Source of the DNA: Chitinophaga jiangningensis
GTDB lineage: Bacteria; Bacteroidota; Bacteroidia; Chitinophagales; Chitinophagaceae
Reading direction: 5' to 3'
Length of the DNA: 64,000 nt
NCBI RefSeq assembly: GCF_900142605.1
Contig: NZ_FRBL01000001.1
Location: 186,001 to 250,000, forward strand
The first letter of the stretch is position 1, and every line of letters begins with the position of its first letter. This document shows positions 35,502 through 44,400 of this stretch, piece by piece. Below the pieces are notes generated by a model. It was not told where the DNA came from, ran no database searches, and saw only the letters and a program-made list of their open reading frames with translations. The position numbers and the translations under genes are program-made.

Positions 35502-36383
35502 ATGAGCTGGAAGCACGGCGGACGTGCCACAATTTTTATGGCATTGTCACGGGCTATAGAAAGTACAGCCCCCGTACATAAAAGACTCCTATATGATCCC
35601 TTCGCTGCAGCATTTTTGTCGCCCCTCTTTCAAAAAGTCATTGCCTGCTGTCACTACGGACCACTCAGGAAAATCACCACTACCATTCTACAGCTACGCT
35701 GGCCTGGCGCTTATACCGCCGCAGTTGCACGTACCCGCCTGATAGATGATATGATCCATGATGCAGTCAATAACCAGGGTATCAACCAGGTAATCATCAT
35801 CAACGCACGATTGGATACCCGCGCTCACCGGCTGAAAACAAGCATCCCCGTGCAGTACGTAGAAGTGGACCTGAAAGAATCCCAGCTGCAAAAACAGGAA
35901 ATCCTTTTCAACGTGATCCCCGAGCAGGTGACATCGATCGATTACGTGCCAGTGGACATCCACACGCAGCGATTATCTTCCGAAATGATCACACACCTCC
36001 AACGGGAATACTATAAAACCCTGTTCCTCTGGGAAGGCGTTACCTCCAGCCTCAAAGCAAAAGAAATTGATGAGTTCTTCGAATACGTAACCCGCTACCC
36101 GGCCGGTACCCAGATCATTCTTACCTACCTGCACAAAGCTGCCGTGGAAAACCCGGATAATTTCCGTGGCTTCCGCGCCGTATCCCGCACCCTCGGCCGC
36201 AAAGGCGAACATTTCAACTTCGGTGTGTATCCCGATACCTGGGCCAGCATCTTTAACGCGAGAAATATGCAGGTCAACTATGATGGCGGCGCCAGCGACT
36301 ATCGCCGGCAATACTATAAGGAGGCCGCCAAACACATGAAAGGCTATGAATACTTCAGAGTAGTACGTGCCGCATTAAAATAA
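35502..36383 (+). CDS. SAM-dependent methyltransferase, leucine-carboxyl-methyltransferase-like
   Basis: 293 aa. 'RLIDDMIHDAVNNQGINQVIIINARLDTRAHRL' is the SAM-binding region of the LCM/TIGR00027 family, followed by 'VQYVEVDL' (acidic residue contacting SAM) and 'LFLWEGVTSSLKAKEIDEFFEYV'. Bacterial members methylate unknown carboxyl groups, often in small-molecule pathways. The motif here reads 'NARLDTRAHRL' where many members have GAGLDTRA. No biosynthetic partners are adjacent, so the substrate is open. Confidence 0.85.
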   Translation: MSWKHGGRATIFMALSRAIESTAPVHKRLLYDPFAAAFLSPLFQKVIACCHYGPLRKITTTILQLRWPGAYTAAVARTRLIDDMIHDAVNNQGINQVIIINARLDTRAHRLKTSIPVQYVEVDLKESQLQKQEILFNVIPEQVTSIDYVPVDIHTQRLSSEMITHLQREYYKTLFLWEGVTSSLKAKEIDEFFEYVTRYPAGTQIILTYLHKAAVENPDNFRGFRAVSRTLGRKGEHFNFGVYPDTWASIFNARNMQVNYDGGASDYRRQYYKEAAKHMKGYEYFRVVRAALK

Positions 36384-36406
36384 TACCACAGCTCGGGCCG
36401 ATTGAA

Positions 36407-36414
36407 TATCTTTG
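36407..36414 (+). promoter_or_regulatory. Likely -7 element for the glutamine amidotransferase-ypdA operon
   Basis: TATCTTTG matches TAnnTTTG. Transcription would start near 36420, which excludes the ATG codons at 36416-36421 and supports the start at 36446. Confidence 0.6.
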
Positions 36415-36445
36415 TGTGATGCTTCACTATAAAGCAGGACCCGGT

Positions 36446-37141
36446 ATGCATATTCATTATTTCCAACATGTTTCGTTCGAAGGCTTAGGATGTATAGAGG
36501 AATGGTGCCGCACGCAAGGCCATACATTAACCGCTACCAAATGGTTTGAACCCGATGCCAGCGCCGATGCTGCCGCTACAGCCGACTGGCTCATCATCAT
36601 GGGAGGCCCCATGGGCGTGTACGACCAGGACCAATACCCCTGGCTCACCACAGAAATTAATCTCGTAAAAAAAGCACTGGAACAAAAAAAGAAAGTACTG
36701 GGCATATGCCTCGGCTCCCAAATCCTGGCAGCTGCCCTGGGTGCTAACGTGTACGCACATACGCAGAAGGAAATAGGCTGGTATCCGGTTGATTTCACCT
36801 TCCAGGAACAGGCCGCTGGCCTGGTAAACGTGCTGCCACAGCATATGGAAGTTTTTCATTATCATGGCGACACATTCGATATCCCCACCGGGGCTACCCG
36901 TTTTGCCGCCTCTGCCGCCTGTAACAACCAGGCCTATATCTACGACAATGCTATCGGCCTTCAGTTTCATATCGAACTCACGCCCGCTTCCCTGCTGGCC
37001 ATGGTCGATCACGGCCAGGATGAAATTGCCGCCGGCGGCCCGTTTGTACAACAACGCAATGAAATCCTTGCTAACACCACTCAACTATCCGTCAACAACA
37101 ATGCCCTGGTAAACCTGTTAAATTACCTGGCAGCTAAATAA
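36446..37141 (+). CDS. Class I glutamine amidotransferase-like protein
   Basis: About 231 aa from the ATG at 36446, chosen because an upstream promoter motif lies too close to earlier ATGs. The triad is visible: nucleophile Cys in 'VLGICLGSQILAAALG', and His and Glu in 'IGLQFHIELTP'. 'LIIMGGPMGVYDQDQYPWL' builds the oxyanion side. It resembles stand-alone GMP-synthase-like amidotransferases, whose acceptor is often unknown. The ypdA gene follows after 8 bp, so both are probably one transcript. Confidence 0.87.
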   Translation: MHIHYFQHVSFEGLGCIEEWCRTQGHTLTATKWFEPDASADAAATADWLIIMGGPMGVYDQDQYPWLTTEINLVKKALEQKKKVLGICLGSQILAAALGANVYAHTQKEIGWYPVDFTFQEQAAGLVNVLPQHMEVFHYHGDTFDIPTGATRFAASAACNNQAYIYDNAIGLQFHIELTPASLLAMVDHGQDEIAAGGPFVQQRNEILANTTQLSVNNNALVNLLNYLAAK

Positions 37142-37149
37142 ATTAAACT

Positions 37150-38118
37150 ATGGACGCGGCATATGATGTAATCATTATCGGAGGTGGACCAATAGGAATC
37201 GCCTGTGCACTCACTGCCCAGCGCGCAGGCTTATCTTACCTGGTGATTGAAAAAGGATGTTTGACCAACTCACTGTACAACTATCCGCTGTACATGACCT
37301 TCTTCTCCACCTCAGAAAGACTGGAAATCGGTAACATTCCTTTTGTATGTATCAATCCCAAACCAAACCGCCCCGAAGCCTTGGAATACTACCGGAGAGT
37401 GACCACCAGCAACCAGTTGAACGTAAAGCTGTTTGAAGAAGTAACCGGCATCATTCCTAACGGTACTGAATATATGGTACACACTCCAAAAGGGAAATAT
37501 CACGGGCGCCATGTGGTAATTGCCACCGGATTTTACGATATTCCGAATAAGCTGAATGTACCCGGTGAAGACCTGCCGAAAGTAACGCATTACTACAAGG
37601 ACCCTCACTTTTACGCTACCCGCAAAGTGATCGTAATAGGTGCCAACAACTCCGCCGTGGATGCGGCTTTGGAAACCTATCGCAAAGGTGCGCAGGTAAC
37701 CATGATCATCCGTGAAGACGGTATTGGCAAACGGGTGAAATACTGGGTAAAACCGGATATTGAAAACCGTATCGCTGAGGGAAGTATCAAGGCTTACTAC
37801 CATTCCGGGCTGGCCGCTGTGCGTGAAAATGAAGCGGATATCCTTACACCGGATGGTATTGTTACCATCCCTAATGACTTCGTAATTGCGATGACCGGCT
37901 ATCAGCCCAACTTCGATTTCCTGCAAAAAGCAGGCATCGCCCTTTCAGACGATGCCAAAAAATATCCTGCGTATAATCCGCTTACCATGGAAACCAATAT
38001 GCCGCGTATTTACTTAGCCGGCGTGGTTTGTGGCGGCATGGATACGCATGTATGGTTTATTGAAAACTCGCGCGAACATGCAGATAAAATCATTCAGCAT
38101 ATCCGCAGCAGGGCTTAA
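37150..38118 (+). CDS. ypdA: YpdA-type bacillithiol disulfide reductase
   Basis: 322 aa flavoprotein. The FAD-binding motif 'DVIIIGGGPIGIACALTAQRAGLSYLVIEKG' is at about 6-36, and a second nucleotide fold starts at 'KVIVIGANNSAVDAALETYRKGA'. 'TNSLYNYPLYMTFFSTSERLEIGNIPF' and 'LAGVVCGGMDTHVWFIENSREHA' are characteristic of YpdA (Bdr), which reduces bacillithiol disulfide with NADPH. It lacks the CxxC of thioredoxin reductase. This suggests the organism makes bacillithiol, which some Bacteroidota do. It overlaps convergent murB by 4 bp. Confidence 0.9.
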   Translation: MDAAYDVIIIGGGPIGIACALTAQRAGLSYLVIEKGCLTNSLYNYPLYMTFFSTSERLEIGNIPFVCINPKPNRPEALEYYRRVTTSNQLNVKLFEEVTGIIPNGTEYMVHTPKGKYHGRHVVIATGFYDIPNKLNVPGEDLPKVTHYYKDPHFYATRKVIVIGANNSAVDAALETYRKGAQVTMIIREDGIGKRVKYWVKPDIENRIAEGSIKAYYHSGLAAVRENEADILTPDGIVTIPNDFVIAMTGYQPNFDFLQKAGIALSDDAKKYPAYNPLTMETNMPRIYLAGVVCGGMDTHVWFIENSREHADKIIQHIRSRA

Positions 38119-39131
38119 ATAATATTCACTTCCCTTTCGAGGGTCACGCCAAATTTTTCGTGCACACTGTCTACCACTTGTTGCGACAGGTGGTAGATTT
38201 CACTACCTGTTGCCCCCCCATAGTTCACCAGTACGAGGGACTGTTTTGCATGTACACCTGCATCTCCCTGCCTGTAGCCTTTCCAGCCACATTGCTCAAT
38301 GAGCCAGCCTGCAGCCAGTTTGAAATGATCATCGGGCAGCGGATAGGCGACCACGTTAGGAAACGTTTCTTTCAAACGGCGATAGGCAGCACCATCGATA
38401 GAAGGGTTTTTAAAGAAACTGCCCGCATTCCCGATCTCTGCCGGGTTAGGCAGCTTGGAACTGCGGATGTTAATCACCGCATCGCTGATGGCACGGATAG
38501 ATAATTCCTTTACTCCCATGTGTTCCAATTCCGCTTCTATAGCGCCATAGCTGGTATTGAAATGCGGCTGCTTACTCAGTTTATACGTTACCGAAATAAT
38601 GGCAAACTGATTTTTATATTCATGCTTGAATACACTTTCCCGGTAACCAAATTTGCAGTCGCTGTTATTAAATTTCACTATTGTTTTTTCATGGAGATGA
38701 AAAGCTTCCAATTCATGGAAGCAATCTTTAATCTCCACCCCATATGCGCCAATATTCTGCATGGGGCTGGCACCTACGTTACCGGGGATGAGCGAAAGGT
38801 TTTCGAGTCCTGCCAGGTTTTGACCAATACAATACTGTACGAAACCATGCCAGTTTTCCCCCGCGCCCGCTTTCACATATACGTAATCGTTATCCTCGGC
38901 TACTACAGTGATTCCTTTTATTTCATTTTTCAGCATGGCGCCGTCGTAGTTTTTGGTGAGAAGGATATTGCTCCCGCCTCCCAGGATCATACGTGGCTGT
39001 CCGGTTACCCGCGCATCAGCCAGCAAGGATTCCAGCTCCTGCTGATTCGCAAAAGTGGAAAAATAACGGGCCGTTGCAGTAATTCCGAAGGTATTATATG
39101 GCTTTAACAGAACATTTTCAGATATGAGCAT
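38115..39131 (-). CDS. murB: UDP-N-acetylenolpyruvoylglucosamine reductase
   Basis: 338 aa FAD enzyme that makes UDP-MurNAc for peptidoglycan. Visible segments are 'YNTFGITATARYFSTFANQQEL' (11-32), 'MILGGGSNILLTKNYDGAMLKNEI', 'LIPGNVGASPMQNIGAYGVEIKD' and the catalytic-serine region 'AEIGNAGSFFKNPSI'. Length suits the E. coli-type (type I) enzyme. Its C-terminus overlaps ypdA by 4 bp tail to tail, so neither gene has room for a terminator. Confidence 0.95.
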   Translation of the reverse strand: MLISENVLLKPYNTFGITATARYFSTFANQQELESLLADARVTGQPRMILGGGSNILLTKNYDGAMLKNEIKGITVVAEDNDYVYVKAGAGENWHGFVQYCIGQNLAGLENLSLIPGNVGASPMQNIGAYGVEIKDCFHELEAFHLHEKTIVKFNNSDCKFGYRESVFKHEYKNQFAIISVTYKLSKQPHFNTSYGAIEAELEHMGVKELSIRAISDAVINIRSSKLPNPAEIGNAGSFFKNPSIDGAAYRRLKETFPNVVAYPLPDDHFKLAAGWLIEQCGWKGYRQGDAGVHAKQSLVLVNYGGATGSEIYHLSQQVVDSVHEKFGVTLEREVNII

Positions 39132-39166
39132 AACTAAGCATTCAAAAAACTTAACTTTATATCAGA

Positions 39167-39174
39167 CAAAGATA
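39167..39174 (-). promoter_or_regulatory. Likely -7 element of murB
   Basis: On the minus strand it reads TATCTTTG, matching TAnnTTTG, about 35 bp upstream of the murB start codon. Confidence 0.55.
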
Positions 39175-39208
39175 AACCGGATTTACTAACATCAGCACAA
39201 TTCTATCC

Positions 39209-39877
39209 ATGGAAAAAACTGCTATTGTAATAGGAGCTACCGGCCTTACAGGTACTCACCTGGTATCCGCACTCCTGCACGACGGGTACTATACCCACAT
39301 CAGGGTGCTGGTACGCAAACACTGGTTTAATTCCAGGCCGGGGCTGGAAAGTATTATCGTTGATTACTCGGATGAAGCCACCCTGCGGACCTTGATTAAA
39401 GGAGATGTATTGTTCTGCTGCATTGGTACCACCATAAAAAAGGCGGGTTCCAAGGAAAATTTTCGAAAAGTAGATTTTGATATTCCGGTGAGATGTGCAC
39501 GGATCGCGCGGGAAAATGGTGTAGGCCAGTTCCTCGTGATGTCCAGTATCGGAGCAAACCTCTACAGCCGCAATTTCTATCTCCGTACAAAAGGACAATT
39601 AGAAGCCGCTATAGAAGGCGTAGGGTTTTACTCCACGTCCATTTTCCGTCCCAGTTTCCTGCTGGGGCAACGGCAGGAGTTCAGGCTGGGCGAATGGCTC
39701 AGCAAATACCTGATCCAGTTGTTTTACTTCCTCCTACAGGGCCGCTGGAAAAAATACCGCGGCATCAAAGCCGCTACAGTAGCCAGTGCCATGCTGAAAG
39801 TAGCTAAAAAGAATATCCCCGGCATTTCCGTTTACGAATCCGATGCCATCCAGGAAGTAGGGGAAACACCACGCTGA
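39209..39877 (+). CDS. NAD(P)-binding epimerase/HTATIP2-like protein
   Basis: 222 aa short atypical SDR. The Rossmann motif is 'IVIGATGLTGTHLVSALL' (6-23), then 'VLVRK', 'DVLFCCIGTTIKKAGSKENFRKVDFDIPVRCARIARENGVGQFLVMSSIGA' and 'YLRTKGQLEAAIEGVGF', where Tyr/Lys sit as in SDRs. Substrate unknown. It is followed 25 bp later by the DUF3857 gene. Confidence 0.85.
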   Translation: MEKTAIVIGATGLTGTHLVSALLHDGYYTHIRVLVRKHWFNSRPGLESIIVDYSDEATLRTLIKGDVLFCCIGTTIKKAGSKENFRKVDFDIPVRCARIARENGVGQFLVMSSIGANLYSRNFYLRTKGQLEAAIEGVGFYSTSIFRPSFLLGQRQEFRLGEWLSKYLIQLFYFLLQGRWKKYRGIKAATVASAMLKVAKKNIPGISVYESDAIQEVGETPR

Positions 39878-39902
39878 GTTTGGCCAACACTACGTATCTT
39901 TA

Positions 39903-41873
39903 ATGCTTATGCAACGACTTATATTCTTATTGATCACACTCTGCTGGATAACTTTTTCCCTACCCGGTAAAGCCCAGGAAAATAAGTTTCCGGATGTATG
40001 GCCACGAACTGCCGTAAAACACCCTGTGCCCACAGGTGCACAGTATAATGTGCCATATTTCACCCTCATTCACCGAGAAACTTTCGACTTCAACGTTAAC
40101 AATGAAGATAAAGCCGCCGGGATCGCCTACTACCATAAACTGTATAAGAGTATCCAGATTCAGCAAACCCTCAACCGGGATACTTTCAACTCTATCCAGT
40201 TTAACGTACCCTCCAATGAGGAAACCCGCAGTTTTAACATTCGTAAAATAAGTGCCGACGGTACCGCCACCAATCTGGCCCGCAACGCCAGGGCCGTGAA
40301 TAACAATGCAGGAGGCACCACCATTAGTGTAGAGGGACTGGAAGCTAACGCCGGCGACGAAATTGAATACGAACTCGTGTCAAAAGCCTCCGGCTACGCA
40401 GGCATATTTTCCATGCAGTCGGAAATCCCCTGCGCGGAAGCCCTGTTCCGCCTTACGGCACCTAAAACCATGAAATTCAATTTCAGCTCAAATATTCCAC
40501 AGGCTACCCCTACCGCCACCGAAGATGGTAACAGCAACGTATATACGTTTACACAGGAAAATGTGACACCAATACGTAACAACCCACTGTATAACGTGAA
40601 GCCGGCGCTGGCACGCCTGGAATTTGCCCTGGCCGAAATCACCGAAGGCAGCAAAACCACTAAGATCAACTGGCAGGACTTCGGTAAGGAAACCTTTATT
40701 CCTTACGCCGCCATCAACAAGCAGGAAGCCCGCCTCGTAGAAAAAGAACTCGCTAACCTGCCGTTTCTTAAGCAGCGTATCCCGCTGCCAACGTTGCTTT
40801 ACCTGCTGGAACAGTACATGAAAACCAATTATCAGCTCATCCCAACCGATCCATACCTCAATCCGGGCGACCTTTCTGCAGCCATCCGCACGAGGAGAAC
40901 AGATAAAATGGGCATGATCAAGCTGATGAACGCTTTCCTGTACTACCTGAACATCCCGACACATATGCTTTTCACCTCTTCCAGAGATGAAATTCCATTA
41001 CAAAAGGACCTGGTAAACCCACAGCTGGCAACCAATGTATTGCTGTATTTCCCTACTTTAGGGCAAGCCATGGCGCCCGGTGAGCCTGAATCCCGCTTCC
41101 CATGCTACCCTGCCAACTGGATCAACCTGCTGGCAGTTAGATGCCATGATACCCTCATTGGCGATAAAAGCGAAGTGCTCACTGACCTGATCAACACCCC
41201 GTTACCGGATTATACACTTAGCAATATCAGTATGGATGCTACCCTCACGGACCTGAACAATCCTTCATGGGAGGTAACACAGTCCTACGGCGGCTATGCA
41301 GCTATCAATGTAAAAAGAGGATTTGAGCGCGCCGGCAAGGATGAAGGCAGAAGGAATGCAGCCTTCAATTCTATTCTTCCACTGGAACCAGCGGTACGTA
41401 AGGTAACCAGCTACAGCGCCACCAATGAATTATTCACCAACCAACCACTGGATAAGCCGGTAGTGGTGAAATCAAAGCTAAACACACCTTCGCTTGTAGA
41501 AAATAAAGGCACAGGAAAAAATATCAAATTGGGTGACCTGCTCAGCGGTAGCCTCATACTCAACCCGGTTATGCCCGAAGATACGCTGCCAGTGCAGCTG
41601 GCTTTTCCGTTCTACTTCGAAACACGCCTGCACATCGACATCCCGGAAGGTTATAAAGTGATGAACAAAGATGATTTTGCTGCAAATATTGGCGACAAAA
41701 ATGAGAACCTCGGCATGAAAATGCGCCTGGTGCAGGATGGCAATAAAGCGCACATTTTTGTAGTACAGTACTTTAAACTGGTGGATTATAAAGGAGCAGA
41801 TAAAGCGCTGTTTAAGAAAATTCTGGAGCGGGTGCTAATACTGAAGCAACAGGAACTGATTCTTGGAAAGTAA
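39903..41873 (+). CDS. DUF3857 protein with degenerate transglutaminase region
   Basis: 656 aa with a signal peptide (ending GKAQ, about 25; start ATG at 39903 or 39909). Residues about 45-230 are a DUF3857 beta domain and about 270-380 correspond to the transglutaminase-like core of the family, then a C-terminal beta domain (about 440-650). The catalytic Cys-containing segment (usually GDCKDKA) reads 'RRTDKMGM' here, and the His segment has no clear His, so catalysis is probably lost. Role unknown, presumably periplasmic. Confidence 0.8.
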   Translation: MLMQRLIFLLITLCWITFSLPGKAQENKFPDVWPRTAVKHPVPTGAQYNVPYFTLIHRETFDFNVNNEDKAAGIAYYHKLYKSIQIQQTLNRDTFNSIQFNVPSNEETRSFNIRKISADGTATNLARNARAVNNNAGGTTISVEGLEANAGDEIEYELVSKASGYAGIFSMQSEIPCAEALFRLTAPKTMKFNFSSNIPQATPTATEDGNSNVYTFTQENVTPIRNNPLYNVKPALARLEFALAEITEGSKTTKINWQDFGKETFIPYAAINKQEARLVEKELANLPFLKQRIPLPTLLYLLEQYMKTNYQLIPTDPYLNPGDLSAAIRTRRTDKMGMIKLMNAFLYYLNIPTHMLFTSSRDEIPLQKDLVNPQLATNVLLYFPTLGQAMAPGEPESRFPCYPANWINLLAVRCHDTLIGDKSEVLTDLINTPLPDYTLSNISMDATLTDLNNPSWEVTQSYGGYAAINVKRGFERAGKDEGRRNAAFNSILPLEPAVRKVTSYSATNELFTNQPLDKPVVVKSKLNTPSLVENKGTGKNIKLGDLLSGSLILNPVMPEDTLPVQLAFPFYFETRLHIDIPEGYKVMNKDDFAANIGDKNENLGMKMRLVQDGNKAHIFVVQYFKLVDYKGADKALFKKILERVLILKQQELILGK

Positions 41874-41874
41874 C

Positions 41875-41942
41875 AAAAAAAGCTCGCCTTCGGCGAGCTT
41901 TTTTTGTTTGCAGCCGTGCCGAAGGCTCGGCTGCAAACAAAA
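41875..41942. repeat. Double-hairpin element 5
   Basis: The first hairpin pairs 41875-41888 with 41892-41905 around TTC (A-run plus GCTCGCC, perfect over 14 bp); the second pairs 41902-41920 with 41924-41942 around GAA with one mismatch. The T-run at about 41902-41905 is the shared hinge. It begins 2 bp after the DUF3857 stop and ends before the convergent priA stop. With its A- and T-runs it can also work as a bidirectional terminator. Confidence 0.85.
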
Positions 41943-41955
41943 TACTAAGATGAGT

Positions 41956-44400
41956 TTACACACAATCCACATCCGGCACAATCGTCACCGACCTGAATTT
42001 CTTCTCTGCCAGCAACTGTATAAAATACTCCCGCAGCAGGTGCTTGGTTTGTGCAATGGCCTTGGTATCTCTCGGCAGCTTGATTAACATCTCCTGTAAA
42101 TAATTATTTCTGACTCTTGCCACAGGAGGCGCTGCCGGGCCCACCAGCTGTGGTCCTATGTGTGGATTCAGCCAGCTGGCCAGGATCTGTGCAGCCTGTT
42201 CCACTGTTTGCTGATTTTTATGTTTGAGCGTGAGCTTGAGCAAACGGTAAAACGGCGGATAGTGGAAAAACTGTCGCTCCGCCAGCTCGGCTTCATACAT
42301 CGCTTTATAATCGTGGTTCAGCACATAATGCAATACCGGATGCCGCGTATTGCTGGCCTGCACCAGCACTTTACCTTTTTCATGTTTTCGTCCTGCGCGG
42401 CCACTCACCTGCTCCATCAGTTGAAAAGCACGTTCGTTTACCCGGAAATCGGGATAGCTCAGGAGGCTGTCGGCACTCAGAATGCCCACCAGGTTCACAT
42501 TATCAAAATCGAGCCCTTTCACTACCATCTGTGTACCCACGAGGATGTCCACTTCCCGGTCTTCCAGCAGCTTGATCATTTTATTGTGACTGTCTTTATT
42601 CCTTACAGAATCCACGTCCATACGGGCAATGCGGGCTTCCGGAAAGATTTGTTGCAGATCGTCTTCTATTTTTTCGGTACCGAAACTTTTAGGTATGAGC
42701 GACTGGCTACCACAGGCGGCGCAGGTATATACATACGGATAACGCGTGCCACAGTAGTGACAGTGCAGTTTATCCTGATTGCGGTGGTAGGTAAGCGATA
42801 CATCGCATTGTTTGCAATGCGGTATCCAGCCGCAGGTAGTGCACATCAGGAAAGGCGCGTAGCCGCGGCGGTTCTGAAACAGGATTACCTGCTTTTGCGC
42901 GGTGAGGCTTTCTGTAACAGCGGTTTTAAGGGCCAGGGAGATGTTACCGTCCATGGTTTTTTCTGCCATTTCTTTCTTGATGTCCACGATATCCATCGCG
43001 GGCATTTCGACGCCGCCGTATCTTTCTGAGAGCTCTACCAGACCGTACTTGCCCTGCTGTGCATTGTAGTATGATTCCAGGGAAGGGGTAGCGCTGCCGA
43101 GCAGCACCTTAGCCTTAAACAGGCCGGCATAATAGATAGCCGCATCCCTTGCGTGATAGCGGGGAGCCGGGTCCTGCTGTTTGTAGGAGGGGTCATGTTC
43201 CTCATCGAGGATGATGAGGCCGAGATCGCGGAAAGGCAGCAGGAGGCTGGAACGTGCGCCCAGCACAATCTGTAGCTCTCCGTTCTTCACCTTGTTCCAG
43301 ATCTCTACCCTTTCGTTGTTATTGAAGCGGGAGTGATAGATCCCGATATGTTTACCAAAATGTTTCTGTAAGCGACGGATGATTTGTGCTGTGAGCGCGA
43401 TTTCCGGCAGCAGGTAAAGTACCTGTTTTCCGGCCGCTACGGCTTCTTCCATCATTTTTACGTATACCTGCGTTTTACCGCTGGAAGTAACACCATGCAG
43501 TAAGGTTACCTGTTTGGTGGCAAAGTGAGTTTGTACTTCCTGTAATGCTTTTTCCTGGGAAGGGCTCAGTGTGAAGTCCAGCTGTGCATCCAGCTTGTGT
43601 TGTTTGATACGGTCCACCGCACGTTTTTCCACGAGCAGGATACCTTTATCCACGAGACCTTTGAGCTGTGCAGTGGTAGCATTTGACTTTTTGAGCAGCT
43701 CCGGCTGTGTAACCTCACCGGTTGTTTTTAACAAGTGGAGGTAGGCCAGCAACAGTTCCATCTGTTTGGGTGCGCGGCCAAAATCATTGAAAAGAGCTTC
43801 CAGCTGGGCATCCTGCTGGTAGTTTGGATGCAGCACGATGAAGTTTTCCGTCTTTTCTTTATAAACTTCTTTGAGCTCTTCGTATACCAGGCATACCTTC
43901 TTCTCAATCAGTTTTTTGATAACACTATATACTTCAGATTTATCCAGGATCAGCTGCACTTCCTCAATGCGCAGTTCCTTGCGGATTTGCAGCGCTTCCG
44001 CGATGAGGTATTCATCATCGTCCAGTTGCGTATAGTCGTCGCCGTAAGCATCATTATGCAGCAGCAATGTTTCACTGGAGAGTTTGAGGTGTGCGGGGAG
44101 GGCTGCGTTGAGCACCTCACCTTCGCTGCACATGTAATAGCTGGCTATCCACGACCAGAAGCTGAGCTGGGTGGGATATACAACCGGCTCTTTATCGAGC
44201 AGGTCCAGCAGTGGTTTGGTTTTATAATCGGCAGGTGCCTGCTGATGAATTGCCTTTACGATACCCGCATACTTCTTCTGTTTACCCAGTTGCACCGCCA
44301 CGCGACTGCCCACCTGGATAGTATTTTCCATGTGTTCGGGAATGGAATAAGTATAATTTTTAGGTAACGCCAGTGGCAATATTACATCTGCATACTTCAT
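41956..44400 (-). CDS. priA: Primosomal protein N' (PriA helicase)
   Basis: 814 aa replication-restart helicase. Visible parts: N-terminal 3'-DNA-binding domain (1-105), Walker A 'LLHGVTSSGKTQVYVKM', DEAH-type 'IILDEEHDPSYKQQ', zinc-binding cysteines in 'CTTCGWIPHCKQCDVSL' and 'CHYCGTRYPYVYTCAACGS', and helicase motifs V/VI ('ILVGTQMVVKGLDFDNV', 'QVSGRAGRK'). Length is somewhat above the E. coli protein (732). The plsC stop overlaps the first codons (4-bp overlap), giving an operon plsC-priA. Confidence 0.97.
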   Translation of the reverse strand: MKYADVILPLALPKNYTYSIPEHMENTIQVGSRVAVQLGKQKKYAGIVKAIHQQAPADYKTKPLLDLLDKEPVVYPTQLSFWSWIASYYMCSEGEVLNAALPAHLKLSSETLLLHNDAYGDDYTQLDDDEYLIAEALQIRKELRIEEVQLILDKSEVYSVIKKLIEKKVCLVYEELKEVYKEKTENFIVLHPNYQQDAQLEALFNDFGRAPKQMELLLAYLHLLKTTGEVTQPELLKKSNATTAQLKGLVDKGILLVEKRAVDRIKQHKLDAQLDFTLSPSQEKALQEVQTHFATKQVTLLHGVTSSGKTQVYVKMMEEAVAAGKQVLYLLPEIALTAQIIRRLQKHFGKHIGIYHSRFNNNERVEIWNKVKNGELQIVLGARSSLLLPFRDLGLIILDEEHDPSYKQQDPAPRYHARDAAIYYAGLFKAKVLLGSATPSLESYYNAQQGKYGLVELSERYGGVEMPAMDIVDIKKEMAEKTMDGNISLALKTAVTESLTAQKQVILFQNRRGYAPFLMCTTCGWIPHCKQCDVSLTYHRNQDKLHCHYCGTRYPYVYTCAACGSQSLIPKSFGTEKIEDDLQQIFPEARIARMDVDSVRNKDSHNKMIKLLEDREVDILVGTQMVVKGLDFDNVNLVGILSADSLLSYPDFRVNERAFQLMEQVSGRAGRKHEKGKVLVQASNTRHPVLHYVLNHDYKAMYEAELAERQFFHYPPFYRLLKLTLKHKNQQTVEQAAQILASWLNPHIGPQLVGPAAPPVARVRNNYLQEMLIKLPRDTKAIAQTKHLLREYFIQLLAEKKFRSVTIVPDVDCV

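Noticed and set aside
42160..43029. 289-codon plus-strand frame inside priA
   Set aside because: Antisense to the PriA helicase motifs; composition is not protein-like.
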